A model generated the notes under the pieces. That model made no database searches. It was given only the letters and a program-made list of their open reading frames with translations, and was not told the origin of the DNA. Positions 16,826 to 26,470 of a DNA stretch of 64,000 bases are shown one piece after another. The stretch comes from Nannocystis bainbridge. GTDB taxonomy: Bacteria; Myxococcota_A; Polyangia; Nannocystales; Nannocystaceae. The stretch covers positions 2,969,752 through 3,033,751 of the forward strand of contig NZ_JAQNDL010000003.1 of assembly GCF_028368995.1 (NCBI RefSeq), written 5' to 3'. Both the position numbers and the translations under genes were made by a program. The stretch's first letter is position 1. The number at the start of each line of letters is the position of its first letter.

Positions 16826-17848
16826 ATGGCCATCGTTTTCGCCTTCACCGTCGCCGCCCTCGTGTTCGCAGCGCCTGCCGCGCCCGGACCTACGCGCACT
16901 GCGACGACGGTCGCGCCCGCCTCCCCGGGTGCGCCGCCGGCCGCGAAGAACCTGTCCTCAGGGACAGCCAACACCACCGCCGAGCTGCGCGTCGACTGGC
17001 GCGACCGCGTCGCCATCGGCGTCGCTTCCATGCAGAGCGCCGACCCGGCGCGGCTCGCCCGACTCGAGCAGCTCCAGCCCGACCGCAAGGTCGAGGACGC
17101 CGTGTTCTTCTCCCCGGGAGAGCTGCAGGACCCGCGCGTCGCACCTGTCCTTTTGCGCAGGTTGCTTCAGAGCACCGACCCCGTGAAGGTCCGCTGCGCC
17201 ATCGTCGAGGCCCTGCCGCTGACCGGCGGGGATTGGCAGGAGGGCGCCGCCGCGTTGGTCGCTCTCGACGCCTCGCCGCAGGTGCGCAAGCAGTTGGTCC
17301 AGGTCATGCGCTACGCCGGCGCGCCCTTCAACCTCGACGGCCTGCGCCGCGGCTTCAAGGACGAGGACGGCGAGGTCAACATCGCCGCCGCCCGCACCGC
17401 CGGGTTCGCGCGCAACGGCGAGGAGCTGTTCCCCGAGCTCTACTCGAGCACCTTCGACAGCGACTGGGACCTGCGCGCCGCCGCCGTGCAGGCGCTCGGC
17501 ATGTTGCGCTTGCCCAAGTCGCGCGACGTCCTGATCAAGGCGCTCGGCGACGACGAGCGCGAGGTCCGGCTGCAGGCCTTCCTCGCCCTCGAGCAGATCG
17601 ATCCCGAGGGCATCATCTGGCTGCCCGAGCTCGAGTCCCTGGCCAAGGATCGCAAGAGCCACCGGATCGCCCGCAAGGCCGAGCTCATGCTGCGCAAGCG
17701 CAAGGCCGCCGAAAAGGCCGCCAAAAAGGCCGGGCGCCCGATCACCGGCGCGCGGCCGACCGCGCCCGAGCCGAGCCCGCCCGCCCGGGGTGGTGGTGGC
17801 TCGGCGAGCGGCGCGATCAAGCTCGACCCCTCCGCGACCCAGCCATGA
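16826..17848 (+). CDS. Secreted HEAT-repeat protein with Lys/Ala-rich C-terminus
   Basis: 340 residues. The signal peptide is MAIVFAFTVAALVFAAPA. Central HEAT-type repeats run about 90-285 (DPRVAPVLLRRLLQSTDPVK, DDEREVRLQAFLALEQIDP). The tail is basic (KRKAAEKAAKKAG) then Pro/Gly-rich. It is probably periplasmic, acting in protein-protein contact. GGGGGG lies 4 bases before ATG 16826. The mature N-terminus contains an in-frame ctgtcctcagggacag hairpin (16952-16967, encoding LSSGT). Its stop overlaps the next start (ATGA). Confidence 0.72.
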   Translation: MAIVFAFTVAALVFAAPAAPGPTRTATTVAPASPGAPPAAKNLSSGTANTTAELRVDWRDRVAIGVASMQSADPARLARLEQLQPDRKVEDAVFFSPGELQDPRVAPVLLRRLLQSTDPVKVRCAIVEALPLTGGDWQEGAAALVALDASPQVRKQLVQVMRYAGAPFNLDGLRRGFKDEDGEVNIAAARTAGFARNGEELFPELYSSTFDSDWDLRAAAVQALGMLRLPKSRDVLIKALGDDEREVRLQAFLALEQIDPEGIIWLPELESLAKDRKSHRIARKAELMLRKRKAAEKAAKKAGRPITGARPTAPEPSPPARGGGGSASGAIKLDPSATQP

Positions 17849-18861
17849 GAGCGATCGCCCAGACCCTCCACGGCGGCCCCGAGGTCCTGCAGGTCTTCGT
17901 CGACGTCCCCGAGCCCGAGCCGGGCCCGCGCGACCTCGTCGTCCGCGTCCACGCCACCGCGACCAATCCGGTCGACACCAAGGTCCGGCGCGGCGGTGCG
18001 GCGGGCAGCCCCGTCGCCGCGCCGCCGCTCGTGCTCGGCTGGGACGCCAGCGGCGTCGTCACCGCGACAGGTCCCGAGGTCACCCGGTTTCGCGTCGGCG
18101 ACGAGGTCTACTTCGCCGGCGACGTCAGCCGCCCCGGTTCGTACGCCGAGTCCGTCGCGGTCGACGAGCGCATCGTCGCCCATCGCCCCAGGACGCTCTC
18201 GCACCTCGACGCCGCCGCGATCCCGCTGACCGCCCTGACCGCCTGGGAGGCGCTGGTCGAGAACATGGGGGTGATCCCCACCGATCACAGCCCCGAGCAC
18301 GCGCGCACCTTGTTGGTCGTCGGCGGCGCCGGAGGTGTCGGCTCGATGGCGATCCAGATCGCGCAGCAGGTGTGCGGCCTCCGCGTGATCGCCACCGCCT
18401 CGCGGCCGGAGAGCGCCGCGTGGTGCACCCGGCTCGGCGCCGACGCGGTGATCGACCACACGAAGCCGCTCCTGGACCAGCTCCGGCAGCACGGCGACGA
18501 CGGCGTCGACCTCGTGCTCAACACCGTCCAGCCGACCCAGAACCTGGCGCAGCTGCTCGAGGCCGTGCGGCCGTTCGCCCACGTCTGCGGGATCGTCGCC
18601 CCGAACGGCCCGCTCGACCTCGGTCCGCTGTTCCGCAAGCGCGGTCACATCTCCTTCGAATACATGTTCACCCGCCCCCTCTTCGCCGCCGACCCGTCGC
18701 GCCAGGGGGAGATCCTCGCGCGGGTCGCCGACCTCCTCGACCAGGGGGTGTTGCTGCCCACGCGCACCACCACCATGCCCTGGGACCAGGTTCAGGCCGC
18801 GCACCGCCTGCTCGAGACGGGGCGCTCGGTCGGCAAGACCGTGCTGGAAGTCGTCCCGTAG
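17845..18861 (+). CDS. NAD(P)H quinone oxidoreductase-like, zinc-type alcohol dehydrogenase family
   Basis: 338 residues of the medium-chain dehydrogenase/reductase fold. The N-terminal GroES-like domain includes VHATATNPVDTKVRRG and LGWDASGVVTATGPEVTRF; the Rossmann domain has LLVVGGAGGVGSMAIQIAQ. GAGGVGS plus FAGDVSRPGSYAE identify the ZADH/quinone-reductase branch that reduces quinones or enones with NADPH and usually lacks catalytic zinc. No zinc-binding cysteine cluster is visible. It overlaps the HEAT gene by 4 bases, so it is translationally coupled to it. Confidence 0.9.
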   Translation: MRAIAQTLHGGPEVLQVFVDVPEPEPGPRDLVVRVHATATNPVDTKVRRGGAAGSPVAAPPLVLGWDASGVVTATGPEVTRFRVGDEVYFAGDVSRPGSYAESVAVDERIVAHRPRTLSHLDAAAIPLTALTAWEALVENMGVIPTDHSPEHARTLLVVGGAGGVGSMAIQIAQQVCGLRVIATASRPESAAWCTRLGADAVIDHTKPLLDQLRQHGDDGVDLVLNTVQPTQNLAQLLEAVRPFAHVCGIVAPNGPLDLGPLFRKRGHISFEYMFTRPLFAADPSRQGEILARVADLLDQGVLLPTRTTTMPWDQVQAAHRLLETGRSVGKTVLEVVP

Positions 18862-18942
18862 CGCCGCGCGAGTGCGCCGCGCGCCGGCGGGCGTGATCTG
18901 GGCCAGATCAGAAGCCCACCCCCCGCCGCCGGAACTTCCGGG

Positions 18943-18948
18943 TATAAC
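18943..18948 (+). promoter_or_regulatory. -10-like TATAAC close to the exonuclease start
   Basis: The hexamer ends 13 bases before the ATG at 18962 and no Shine-Dalgarno is present between them, implying a 5' leader of only about 5-8 bases. Confidence 0.45.
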
Positions 18949-18961
18949 CCCACGCGTCGCC

Positions 18962-19822
18962 ATGCTCAGTCCACGCATGCCCATCCCGACGGTAGAACAG
19001 CTCGGTCCGCGCTTCGCCGAGTTTCTCCGCGGACTCAAGCGGCCGCTCATCTTCTTCGACACCGAGACCACGGGCACCGACCCGGCGCTCGATCGCGTCG
19101 TCGAGATCTCGATGATCCGCATCAGCGCCGAGCGCGGGGTCGAGCCGCCGCGCACCTGGCGGATCAACCCCGGTGTGCGGATCCCGATCGAGGCCAGCGA
19201 GATCCACGGCATCACCAACGAAGACGTCGCCGACAAGCCGACTTTCGGCCAGATCGCCGACGAGCTGCAGAGCTACCTCCGCGGCTGCGACCTCGCCGGC
19301 TTCAACATCGGCCGCTTCGACGTCCGCGTGATGCACACCGAGTTCGCCCGCGTCGGCAAGGCCTTCGACATGTCGGGCGTGCGCGTCATCGACGCCCAGG
19401 TCATCTATCACCAGAAGGAGCCCCGCAACCTCACCGCGGCGATGCGCTTCTACTGCGAGAAAGAGTTCGTCGACGCCCACGGCGCCGAGGCCGACACGAT
19501 CGCCACGCTCGAGGTGTTCGCCGGCCAGCTCGAGCGCTACGGCGAGCTCGGGCTCGAGATCGAGGCGCTGCACGAGGTCTCCAACATCACCAGCGCCGGC
19601 TTCGTCGACAGCGCGCGCCGCTTCATCTGGCGCGACAACGAGCCCGTGTTCAACTTCGGCCGCCTCAAGGGCAAGTCGCTGCGCTGGGCCGCCAGCGAGC
19701 CGAACGAGCGCGCCTACATGCGCTCGATCGTCACCGGCAACTTCGACGAGGACACCAAGGGCATCGTCCGCGACGCCCTGACCGGCCGGATCCGCGTGCG
19801 CCCGCGCGAGACCGAGGGCTAG
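18962..19822 (+). CDS. DnaQ-like DEDDh 3'-5' exonuclease
   Basis: 286 residues. ExoI is IFFDTETTG, ExoII is AGFNIGRFD, and ExoIII is DAHGAEADTIAT with the DEDDh-type histidine; these are the metal ligands of the DNA polymerase III epsilon family. Residues beyond about 210 form an extra domain (FIWRDNEPVFNFGRLKGKSL) seen in stand-alone DnaQ-like proteins with a small beta extension. Likely roles are proofreading-type trimming or DNA repair. An internal ATG at 18977 is possible. It is convergent with cysE across a hairpin cluster. Confidence 0.88.
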   Translation: MLSPRMPIPTVEQLGPRFAEFLRGLKRPLIFFDTETTGTDPALDRVVEISMIRISAERGVEPPRTWRINPGVRIPIEASEIHGITNEDVADKPTFGQIADELQSYLRGCDLAGFNIGRFDVRVMHTEFARVGKAFDMSGVRVIDAQVIYHQKEPRNLTAAMRFYCEKEFVDAHGAEADTIATLEVFAGQLERYGELGLEIEALHEVSNITSAGFVDSARRFIWRDNEPVFNFGRLKGKSLRWAASEPNERAYMRSIVTGNFDEDTKGIVRDALTGRIRVRPRETEG

Positions 19823-19828
19823 CCGCAA

Positions 19829-19876
19829 GGACATGTTCCGGGGGGCATGTCGCTTCGGACATGTCCCTCGAAACAT
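19829..19876. repeat. CATGTCC-family hairpin cluster between convergent genes
   Basis: aaggacatgttccggggggcatgt and cttcggacatgtccctcgaaacat form overlapping inverted repeats, with 6-7 bases between the cluster and each neighbouring stop codon. Confidence 0.75.
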
Positions 19877-19882
19877 CCACGT

Positions 19883-20893
19883 TCACGGCGTCGGCGGCTT
19901 CTCGCCGGGCTTGTCGAGCCCGTTGCCCGGCTTGTCGAGCCCGTTCTTGTCGAGCAGGCTCTTCTCGAGCCCGTTCTTGTCGCCGTTGAGCGCGAAGAAG
20001 CGGAGCGTCGGCGTATCGAGGACCACCGTCGTGCCTGGGGGCACGCTGCGGGTGAGCCACACGTTGCCGCCGATCGTCGAGCCGCGGCCGATGACCGTAT
20101 CGCCGCCGAGGATCGTCGCGCCGGCGTAGACCGTCACTTCGTCTTCGATCGTCGGGTGGCGCTGGACCTTGCGACCGGCCTCGCGCGACTTGACCGACAG
20201 CGCGCCGAGGGTGACGCCCTGATACAGCTTCACGCGGTTGCCGATGACCGACGTCTCGCCGATCACCACGCCTGTGCCGTGGTCGATGAAGAAGCTGCGG
20301 CCGATGGTCGCCCCCGGGTGGATGTCGATGCCCGTGCGGGAGTGCAAGATCTCCGCGATCATGCGCGGGAGCAGCGGGACGCGGCGGCGGTACATGTGAT
20401 GGGCGATCCGGTGGCCTGCGATCGCGGTCACCCCCGGGTAGCTCATGATGATCTCGGCGTCGCTGCAGGCGGCCGGGTCGCCGGCGAGCGCGGCCTGGAC
20501 GTCGGCGGCGAGGGCGGCCCGGATCGAGGGGATCGCCTGCAGCAGGTCGAGCGCGTGCTCATGGGCGGCCTGACCGATCTCCTCGGCGGGCCGGCGGCCG
20601 TGGCTGCAATCGACCGCGAGCGAGCGGGTCACGACCTGCTCGAGGCGGCGCAGGATCCGGGCGCAGCGGGCTCCCACGAAGTAGCGGACCGTCAGGTCGT
20701 CGAGCGGCTCGTAATTGAAGTAGCCCGGGAACACGATCGACAGCACGTCGTCGAGCAGCTCCGAGACCTCGCTGCGGGCGGGCAGGTTGTTGCCGTCGAT
20801 GTGGTTGATGTTCCCGTGGTCGCGGTACGACTCGAGGACCCCCTCGACGACGCTCGCGAGCCGGCGTTCGTGGTCATTCACGGCGAGAACCAT
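19883..20893 (-). CDS. cysE: Serine O-acetyltransferase with repetitive C-terminal tail
   Basis: 336 residues. The N-terminal helical domain precedes a left-handed beta-helix: HSRTGIDIHPGATIGRSFFI, DHGTGVVIGETSVIGN and GNVWLTRSVPPGT are hallmarks, with the catalytic Asp-His pair (DHGTG). It acetylates L-serine with acetyl-CoA, committing to cysteine synthesis. The last about 34 residues repeat NGLDK/NGLEK units and end in PGEKPPTP, an unusual extension encoded by direct DNA repeats (cttgtcgagcccgtt); it replaces the normal C-terminal tail used to dock cysteine synthase. The start is uncertain: ATG 20893, or GTG 20944. Confidence 0.9.
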   Translation of the reverse strand: MVLAVNDHERRLASVVEGVLESYRDHGNINHIDGNNLPARSEVSELLDDVLSIVFPGYFNYEPLDDLTVRYFVGARCARILRRLEQVVTRSLAVDCSHGRRPAEEIGQAAHEHALDLLQAIPSIRAALAADVQAALAGDPAACSDAEIIMSYPGVTAIAGHRIAHHMYRRRVPLLPRMIAEILHSRTGIDIHPGATIGRSFFIDHGTGVVIGETSVIGNRVKLYQGVTLGALSVKSREAGRKVQRHPTIEDEVTVYAGATILGGDTVIGRGSTIGGNVWLTRSVPPGTTVVLDTPTLRFFALNGDKNGLEKSLLDKNGLDKPGNGLDKPGEKPPTP

Positions 20894-20992
20894 AGTCGAA
20901 CCGGGGGCCGTCTCCACGGGGCATGTGGTTTTTTGGCGTCGCACGCGGACCGGGTTTAAGCTGGTGCAGGTTTGCCCGCGTTACCGCTCCAC

Positions 20993-21217
20993 ATGCTCGT
21001 CCAACAGTTGCTCCTCGGTCGCACGGAGGGGCTGAGCGGGCCGCAGCTCGCGGCCTTCTTGTCCGGTTGGACGAGTGTCCTCGAGTTGTTGCGACGCCCT
21101 GAGCTTTGCGTGCCCGACGCCGCGCCGGAGGTGCAGGACGCGTTGCGTTCGCTCGCCGAGCAGATCGAGCACGCGCAGGCGGAGATCTTGAACGACGACG
21201 ACGACGCCGACCTCTGA
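20993..21217 (+). CDS. Small acidic-tailed protein (74 aa), unknown
   Basis: Not recognised. MLVQQLLLGRTEGLSGPQLA suggests a helical N-terminus; the protein ends in an acidic NDDDDADL. TTG at 20972 is an alternative start. It is divergent from cysE and has no clear ribosome-binding site; a -10-like tttaag lies at 20954-20959. It is accepted because codon choice and amphipathic helices look protein-like. Confidence 0.5.
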   Translation: MLVQQLLLGRTEGLSGPQLAAFLSGWTSVLELLRRPELCVPDAAPEVQDALRSLAEQIEHAQAEILNDDDDADL

Positions 21218-21705
21218 ACTCGCGTGCGAGCTGGTGAATCCGCCAGCGCGTGTCTGCGCAGTGGTTCGGGGGGTTCGGGTGGCGGGATGCGCGATTCGGC
21301 CCCCTGCAACGGCGGCTTGAGGGGCATCAAGAGCGAGCCGGACTGTTGTTCGAGGTCACTGGTTTTGCAGTGAAGTAAAACTTCTTTTCCTTCACCAAGC
21401 TGATCCGCGCATGCGCGTCCACGCGCAGTGCAGCGCTCCGCACAAACCTGGCAAACATCGCGCATACCGAGCCTGTTCTCGCCCATTCCGACGAATGTGC
21501 CGCTCTCGCTGGCGGCACGCCAGGCTGGGCAGGATCGCGGGTCGCGATCTGCCTCTTGGGGTCCGGAAAAAACTTGGCGAGATCCCCCTGAGATCTCAAG
21601 CTGCGCTTTTCGGGCCTCTTGACGGCCCTCTGACTGCCGATCGCGCCACCCTCCGATCGTGCGCGGGACGCGGTATTCGGGCGTTCGGCGCCGAACAGCT
21701 CGCTG
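21218..21705. other. Gene-poor stretch, lower GC
   Basis: About 490 bases with no open frame I can support on either strand; the longest frames are arginine/serine-rich and lack a start context. Base composition is less GC-biased than in neighbouring genes (aagtaaaacttcttttcctt near 21373), so it may contain a non-coding RNA or decayed DNA; no RNA family was recognised. Confidence 0.45.
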
Positions 21706-21744
21706 TTTAAAAGCAAACAGCGCGTGACCCGGGGGTCACGCGCT
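21706..21744 (-). terminator. Rho-independent terminator of the Fis-type HTH gene
   Basis: An 11-bp stem agcgcgtgacc / ggtcacgcgct with a 4-base loop is followed, on the minus strand, by GTTTGCTTTTAAAC, a T-rich tract. It lies about 44 bases past the stop codon. Confidence 0.75.
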
Positions 21745-21787
21745 GGCAGGGGGCTCCGGAGGTGAGGAGGCTCCGAGGCCCGGGAGT

Positions 21788-22006
21788 TCAGCCGGCCGAA
21801 GCGCTCAGCGAGGCGGAATCGCTCGCCACGGTGTTGTTCGGGCGGGGCCACTCGATGCGGTGCTTGATAATGCGACGCTTGAGGGCGTGGCGAGTGATTC
21901 CAAGCAGTTGAGCGGCTTCGACGATGCTGCCGGCGGCGTTGAGCGCTTCCACGCACAGCATACGTTCGGCGGCATTCAGGTTCAGATCTTCGAGGATGAG
22001 GCGCAT
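21788..22006 (-). CDS. Small Fis-type helix-turn-helix protein
   Basis: 72 residues from ATG 22006. ERMLCVEALNAAGSIVEAAQ followed by LLGITRHALKRRIIKHRI matches the C-terminal Fis-type HTH that ends sigma-54 activators, with 'VEAAQLLGITRHALKRRI' as recognition unit. Here it stands alone without an AAA+ domain. It presumably binds DNA as a small regulator or nucleoid protein. A longer version from ATG 22093 is possible but its extra residues look non-coding. A terminator follows. Low GC around the promoter suggests strong expression. Confidence 0.75.
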   Translation of the reverse strand: MRLILEDLNLNAAERMLCVEALNAAGSIVEAAQLLGITRHALKRRIIKHRIEWPRPNNTVASDSASLSASAG

Positions 22007-22381
22007 GGCGGCAGGATAGGCCAAGGCATGGGGACAGGGAAGGACGTTTTTGTAAGCCCGCATCCCAAAAGAACAGTCGCAGAATCTAAACACCGTTTTG
22101 TATTATGCAGAAGATTACAGCGTTTGCGCGCGTTCACGCCCTCGCTGGCCCGCTTCGCTGCCCACCTCGTGGGGCGCTTCACAGCCGAAATCGCCGGGCC
22201 GCGTTACACTCCTCGGCCTGGCCGGGCGGCCGTAAAAAGCTCAAAACCGATCCAGTTTGCCGGATTCGAGCCGCGAGAACATGGTGGATTCACCATGGCC
22301 CGAGCGCACAGGGCCCGAGGCCGGTCCTAGGTTGCATAAAAGCCCTGTCGCAAGGGCGCGCAGAGTAAGATAGGGAGCCGC
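22007..22381. other. Intergenic region between divergent regulators
   Basis: It has locally low GC (aaaccgttttgtattatgc near 22090). taagataggg at 22365-22374 provides a -10-like hexamer 7-10 bases before the GTG start of the REC-DUF4388 gene. tgtattatgc at 22098-22107 could serve a minus-strand promoter. No gene is seen. Confidence 0.45.
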
Positions 22382-24190
22382 GTGCCGCAGAACGCCCGAT
22401 CGAAGTCGTCCGCCGTGATCCACACCCTCATCGTGGTCGACGACATGCTCTTGCAGGCGGCGATCGAGCGTCGTCTCAAGCACGAGGGCCACATCGCCGC
22501 GTCGGCCAACGGCTCGCGCGAGGCGATAGAGCGTCTGCGCCGCGAGCTGTTCGACGTCGTGCTGTGCGACCTGCACACGACCTCGGGCGACGGCGCCGAG
22601 CTGCTGCAGTGGCTCGGCAGCTACTTCCCGTCGGTCCCGGTCGTGCTGATCGTCGAGGCTCTGAGCCCCGAGTTCCGCGGCCAGTACGAGGGCGGCGGCT
22701 CGGTGCGGATCGTCGAGAAGCCGATCGACCTCGACAAGCTCGTCAACGCGATCGAGGCGTGCGGCGTCCGCAAGGGCTTCTACGGCAACCAGATCGAGGT
22801 CGAGTTCTTCGACTACGTGCAGATGGTCGCCGGCTCGGGCCGCGACAAGGCGGTGGTGCTGACGACGCACGCGGGCACCGGCTACCTGTGGATCGAGCAC
22901 GGCGACATCGTGCACGCGCAGTGGGGCGAGATCCGCGGCGAGCAGGCGTTCTACAAGATGCTGTCGGTCGGTCGCGGCAGCTTCCGCGAGAACCTGTTCC
23001 GCTCGCCGCCGGTCCGCACGATCGTCCGCTCGAGCATGCACTTGCTGATGGAGGCCGCGCGCCAGGCCGACGAGGGCATCCTCGGTCAGTCCGACGAGAC
23101 GGTCGAGGAGCGCGAGGACGAGAAGCCGCGCGCCGCTCCGCCGCCGCCTGAGCCCGAGCTGACGCCGCCGCCGCGACCGGTGGCCGAGGTGCGGACTTCG
23201 ACGCGAGCGCCGATGCCGAAGCCGGCGACGTCGCCGCCGCGCTCGGCCCCGCCGTCGCCGCCCTCCTCGCCGTCGTACGGCGGCAGCGGCCTGCGCCGCG
23301 CCTCCGACATCCGCCCTGACGACATCGACATGGCGAGCGTGGCCGACTCGGCGATCGCCCGCATCGACGACCTCGCGCTGCCGCAGGACGACGACGAGAT
23401 CGAGGCGCGCAGCCATCGCCCGCCGCCCCGCGCGCCCGAGCGGTCGTCGTCGGAGCGCTCGGGCGAACGCTCACCGTCGGAGCGCTCGGGTGAGCGCTCG
23501 CCGTCGGAGCGCTCGGGCGAACGCTCGCCCGAGCCGTCGAACGACGGCGTGCCGGTGCTGCGCCGCCGCGTGCAGACGCTCGAGCGCCGCGTCGCTCAAC
23601 CCGCGACGCCGACCCCCTCTCGCGGCACGCCGACCTCGGTGCCGGCCCTGCGCGCCACCCCGGCCTCGATCCCCGTGCGCGCCACCCCGGCCTCGATCCC
23701 CGCCGTGCCCGCGCGCGCCACCCCGACGTCGATCCCCGCCGTCCGCACGACCACGATCCCGCCCGGCCAGAGCTCCGCGCCCGCCCGCAACGCCCCGCCG
23801 CCCCGCGCCGACGCCAGGCCGATCAAGAAGGCCAACACCGTCGACCTTCTCGAAGACCCGGAGACGCGCGAGCTGATGCTCGGCCAGTTCTGGCAGTTCG
23901 AGGGCGTCAACGGCGTGGCGATCATCTCGAGCACCGGCAAGGTGATCGCCGAGGACATGCGCAACAACAGCACCGTCGTCACGCTCGCCGGCTTCTACAT
24001 GCGTGGCGCCGCGCGGATCGCCCGCACCCTCGGCTATCACGTGTTCGACGGCGTGATCGCCCGCTCGGCCAGCGGTCAACAGATGATCATGGTCGGCATG
24101 GGGGCCACCTCCGCCGTGCTGTCCATCGCGCCGGGGCATGACCCGGAGGCCATCCGCGACGCGATTATGGGAGTCGATACCAAACGATGA
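22382..24190 (+). CDS. Response regulator: REC, DUF4388, Ser/Pro linker, Roadblock/LC7
   Basis: 602 residues from a GTG. The receiver domain (about 14-125) has the phosphoacceptor in VVLCDLHTTSGDG and the conserved lysine in RIVEKPID. DUF4388 (about 135-235) begins with VEFFDYVQMVAGSGRDKAV. Residues about 240-485 are a disordered Pro/Ser/Arg linker with repeats of SERSGERSP and RATPASIPA. The C-terminal Roadblock/LC7 domain (about 487-600; FWQFEGVNGVAIISSTGKVI) normally binds small Ras-like GTPases such as MglA. The order suggests phosphorylation-controlled polarity or motility signalling. It overlaps the next gene by 4 bases. Confidence 0.85.
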   Translation: MPQNARSKSSAVIHTLIVVDDMLLQAAIERRLKHEGHIAASANGSREAIERLRRELFDVVLCDLHTTSGDGAELLQWLGSYFPSVPVVLIVEALSPEFRGQYEGGGSVRIVEKPIDLDKLVNAIEACGVRKGFYGNQIEVEFFDYVQMVAGSGRDKAVVLTTHAGTGYLWIEHGDIVHAQWGEIRGEQAFYKMLSVGRGSFRENLFRSPPVRTIVRSSMHLLMEAARQADEGILGQSDETVEEREDEKPRAAPPPPEPELTPPPRPVAEVRTSTRAPMPKPATSPPRSAPPSPPSSPSYGGSGLRRASDIRPDDIDMASVADSAIARIDDLALPQDDDEIEARSHRPPPRAPERSSSERSGERSPSERSGERSPSERSGERSPEPSNDGVPVLRRRVQTLERRVAQPATPTPSRGTPTSVPALRATPASIPVRATPASIPAVPARATPTSIPAVRTTTIPPGQSSAPARNAPPPRADARPIKKANTVDLLEDPETRELMLGQFWQFEGVNGVAIISSTGKVIAEDMRNNSTVVTLAGFYMRGAARIARTLGYHVFDGVIARSASGQQMIMVGMGATSAVLSIAPGHDPEAIRDAIMGVDTKR

Positions 24191-24894
24191 CCGCCGAGCC
24201 GAATCGCCAGCTAGTCAGCCTCCTCGAGGAACTCGACCGGCTCCCCGGCGTCCGCGGCTCGCTGGTGGCGACCGTCGACGGCGGCTACACCGCCAGCGAG
24301 AGCAACTTCGACGCCGCCACCGCGACCGACATCGCCAAGACGGTCCGGCGCATGGTCGTCGCCTCGGCCACCGTCGGCTCGCCCATCGAGGAGCTGCTGA
24401 TCACCTTCCACACCGCCCGCATGATGATCGTCCCCGTCCGCGAGGAGGCGACCCTCACCATCATGCTCGAGCGCGACTCGGCCCAGCCCTCGGTGCGATC
24501 GGTCCTGAAGACCAGGCTCACCGGCCTGCGCTCGTCGATCGGCAGCTCGTCGTCCGAGAGCAGCATGTCGGCCGGCTCGGCGCCGATGCCCGAGCCCGAG
24601 GACGAGGTCGACCGCCTGATGCTCGGCGAGCTCGGCCCGGTCCTCCGCGAGGTCCAGAACGTGTTCACCTCGTACCTCATCCGCGCCGGCAAGACCGCCG
24701 GCGAGGCCGGGGTGATGATGCGCGAGCAGATCCGCGAGTGGCTGCTGATGGTCAACCCGTCGCCCTACACGTTCCCCGTGCTGGTCGACGCGCTGGTCCA
24801 GCTGACGAACCGCGACGAGCGCGAGAACTTCAAGGTCGACGTGCAGCAGGCGATGCGAAACTCGCGGCTGTGGCCGAAGAAGAGCGTCCGCTGA
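24187..24894 (+). CDS. Roadblock/LC7-like partner protein
   Basis: 235 residues. The first about 110 residues (LLEELDRLPGVRGSLVATVD, then ATDIAKTVRRMVVASATVGS) have the Roadblock/LC7 pattern of a helix, a beta-meander and a central helix. A short Ser-rich linker (SSSSESSMSAGS) leads to a helical C-terminal domain (LGPVLREVQNVFTSYL) I cannot name. The ATGA overlap with the upstream REC-Roadblock gene suggests equimolar production and a direct complex, perhaps with a GTPase encoded elsewhere. Confidence 0.75.
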   Translation: MTAEPNRQLVSLLEELDRLPGVRGSLVATVDGGYTASESNFDAATATDIAKTVRRMVVASATVGSPIEELLITFHTARMMIVPVREEATLTIMLERDSAQPSVRSVLKTRLTGLRSSIGSSSSESSMSAGSAPMPEPEDEVDRLMLGELGPVLREVQNVFTSYLIRAGKTAGEAGVMMREQIREWLLMVNPSPYTFPVLVDALVQLTNRDERENFKVDVQQAMRNSRLWPKKSVR

Positions 24895-24975
24895 GCCGCG
24901 ACGCGCCGGTCGGGCCGGGCAGCGTGCTCGGCCAGCCCCTCACGCTGCCCTGAAGCCGCGAGCCGTCTGCTTCAA

Positions 24976-25042
24976 AGACATGCCCTCCAGGACATGTCCT
25001 TTCAAGCATTGCCTTCAGGACATGTCCCAAAGGGCATGTCCA
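24976..25042. repeat. CATGTCC-family hairpin array between convergent genes
   Basis: gacatgccctccaggacatgtc, caagcattgccttcaggacatgtc and ggacatgtcccaaagggcatgtcc follow one another; the last is a 10-bp stem with a short loop. A T/A-rich stretch (ccttaaaaagatt) follows before the dapD stop. Confidence 0.8.
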
Positions 25043-25060
25043 GAAAATCCTTAAAAAGAT

Positions 25061-25903
<843 letters not shown>

Positions 25904-26008
25904 GCCTCGGGGCATCGCACAGCCCGGTACCGGGGCGCAAGGCGCCCTCGGCCCTCCCGTGGCGCCCGCCCGCCCGGCGGCCGTGGTACCCTCGACGCCG
26001 AGGTGTCC

Positions 26009-26464
26009 ATGCCGTCCTGCCTCCGCCGCGTCCCTCTCGCGCTCGTTCTGTCCCTCGCGCTCGCGCCGCTCGCCCACGCCGGCGAGCCGCAGACCGTGTC
26101 CCCTGCCGAAGAAGAGGCGCTCTACAAGAACGAGCGCGCCACCGCGTTGCCGGCCAAGGAGAAGCCGGCCGGCGTCAAGTTCGCCCGCGAGGGTTGCTTC
26201 AACGACCCCGCGAAGTGCAAGTGCCAGAACAACGACGCCACGCAGAGCCAGTTCTGCGGCACGATGCTCGGCCACTTCTGCCCCGACAGCACGCTGCGCT
26301 ACCTCGCCGCCGCCTGCATGGACCTGTTCGGCGGCGCGACGCTGTGTCAGTGCGCGGCCAAGCAGCAGATCGAGGGCTACATCAAGGCCGAGGACGCCGC
26401 CAAGGCCAAGGCCGACAAAGAGGCCGCCAAGAAGGCCGCCAAGCAGAAGAAGAAGGCGAAGTAG
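26009..26464 (+). CDS. Secreted Cys-rich protein with Lys/Ala tail
   Basis: 151 residues, not recognised. A signal peptide (VLSLALAPLAHA) is followed by a domain with eight cysteines within about 65 residues (GCFNDPAKCKCQ, FCGTMLGHFC, AAACMDLF, LCQCAAK), likely disulphide-bonded, and a helical AKAKADKEAAKKAAKQKKKA tail. Basic Ala/Lys tails of this kind can contact anionic surfaces or DNA. TACCCT lies upstream at 25987-25992. It is convergent with the patatin gene. Confidence 0.7.
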   Translation: MPSCLRRVPLALVLSLALAPLAHAGEPQTVSPAEEEALYKNERATALPAKEKPAGVKFAREGCFNDPAKCKCQNNDATQSQFCGTMLGHFCPDSTLRYLAAACMDLFGGATLCQCAAKQQIEGYIKAEDAAKAKADKEAAKKAAKQKKKAK

Positions 26465-26470
26465 CTCTCT

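Noticed and set aside
21327..21956. 209-codon minus-strand frame
   Set aside because: It crosses a clear terminator and the Fis-type HTH gene in another frame, and is Arg/Ser-rich.
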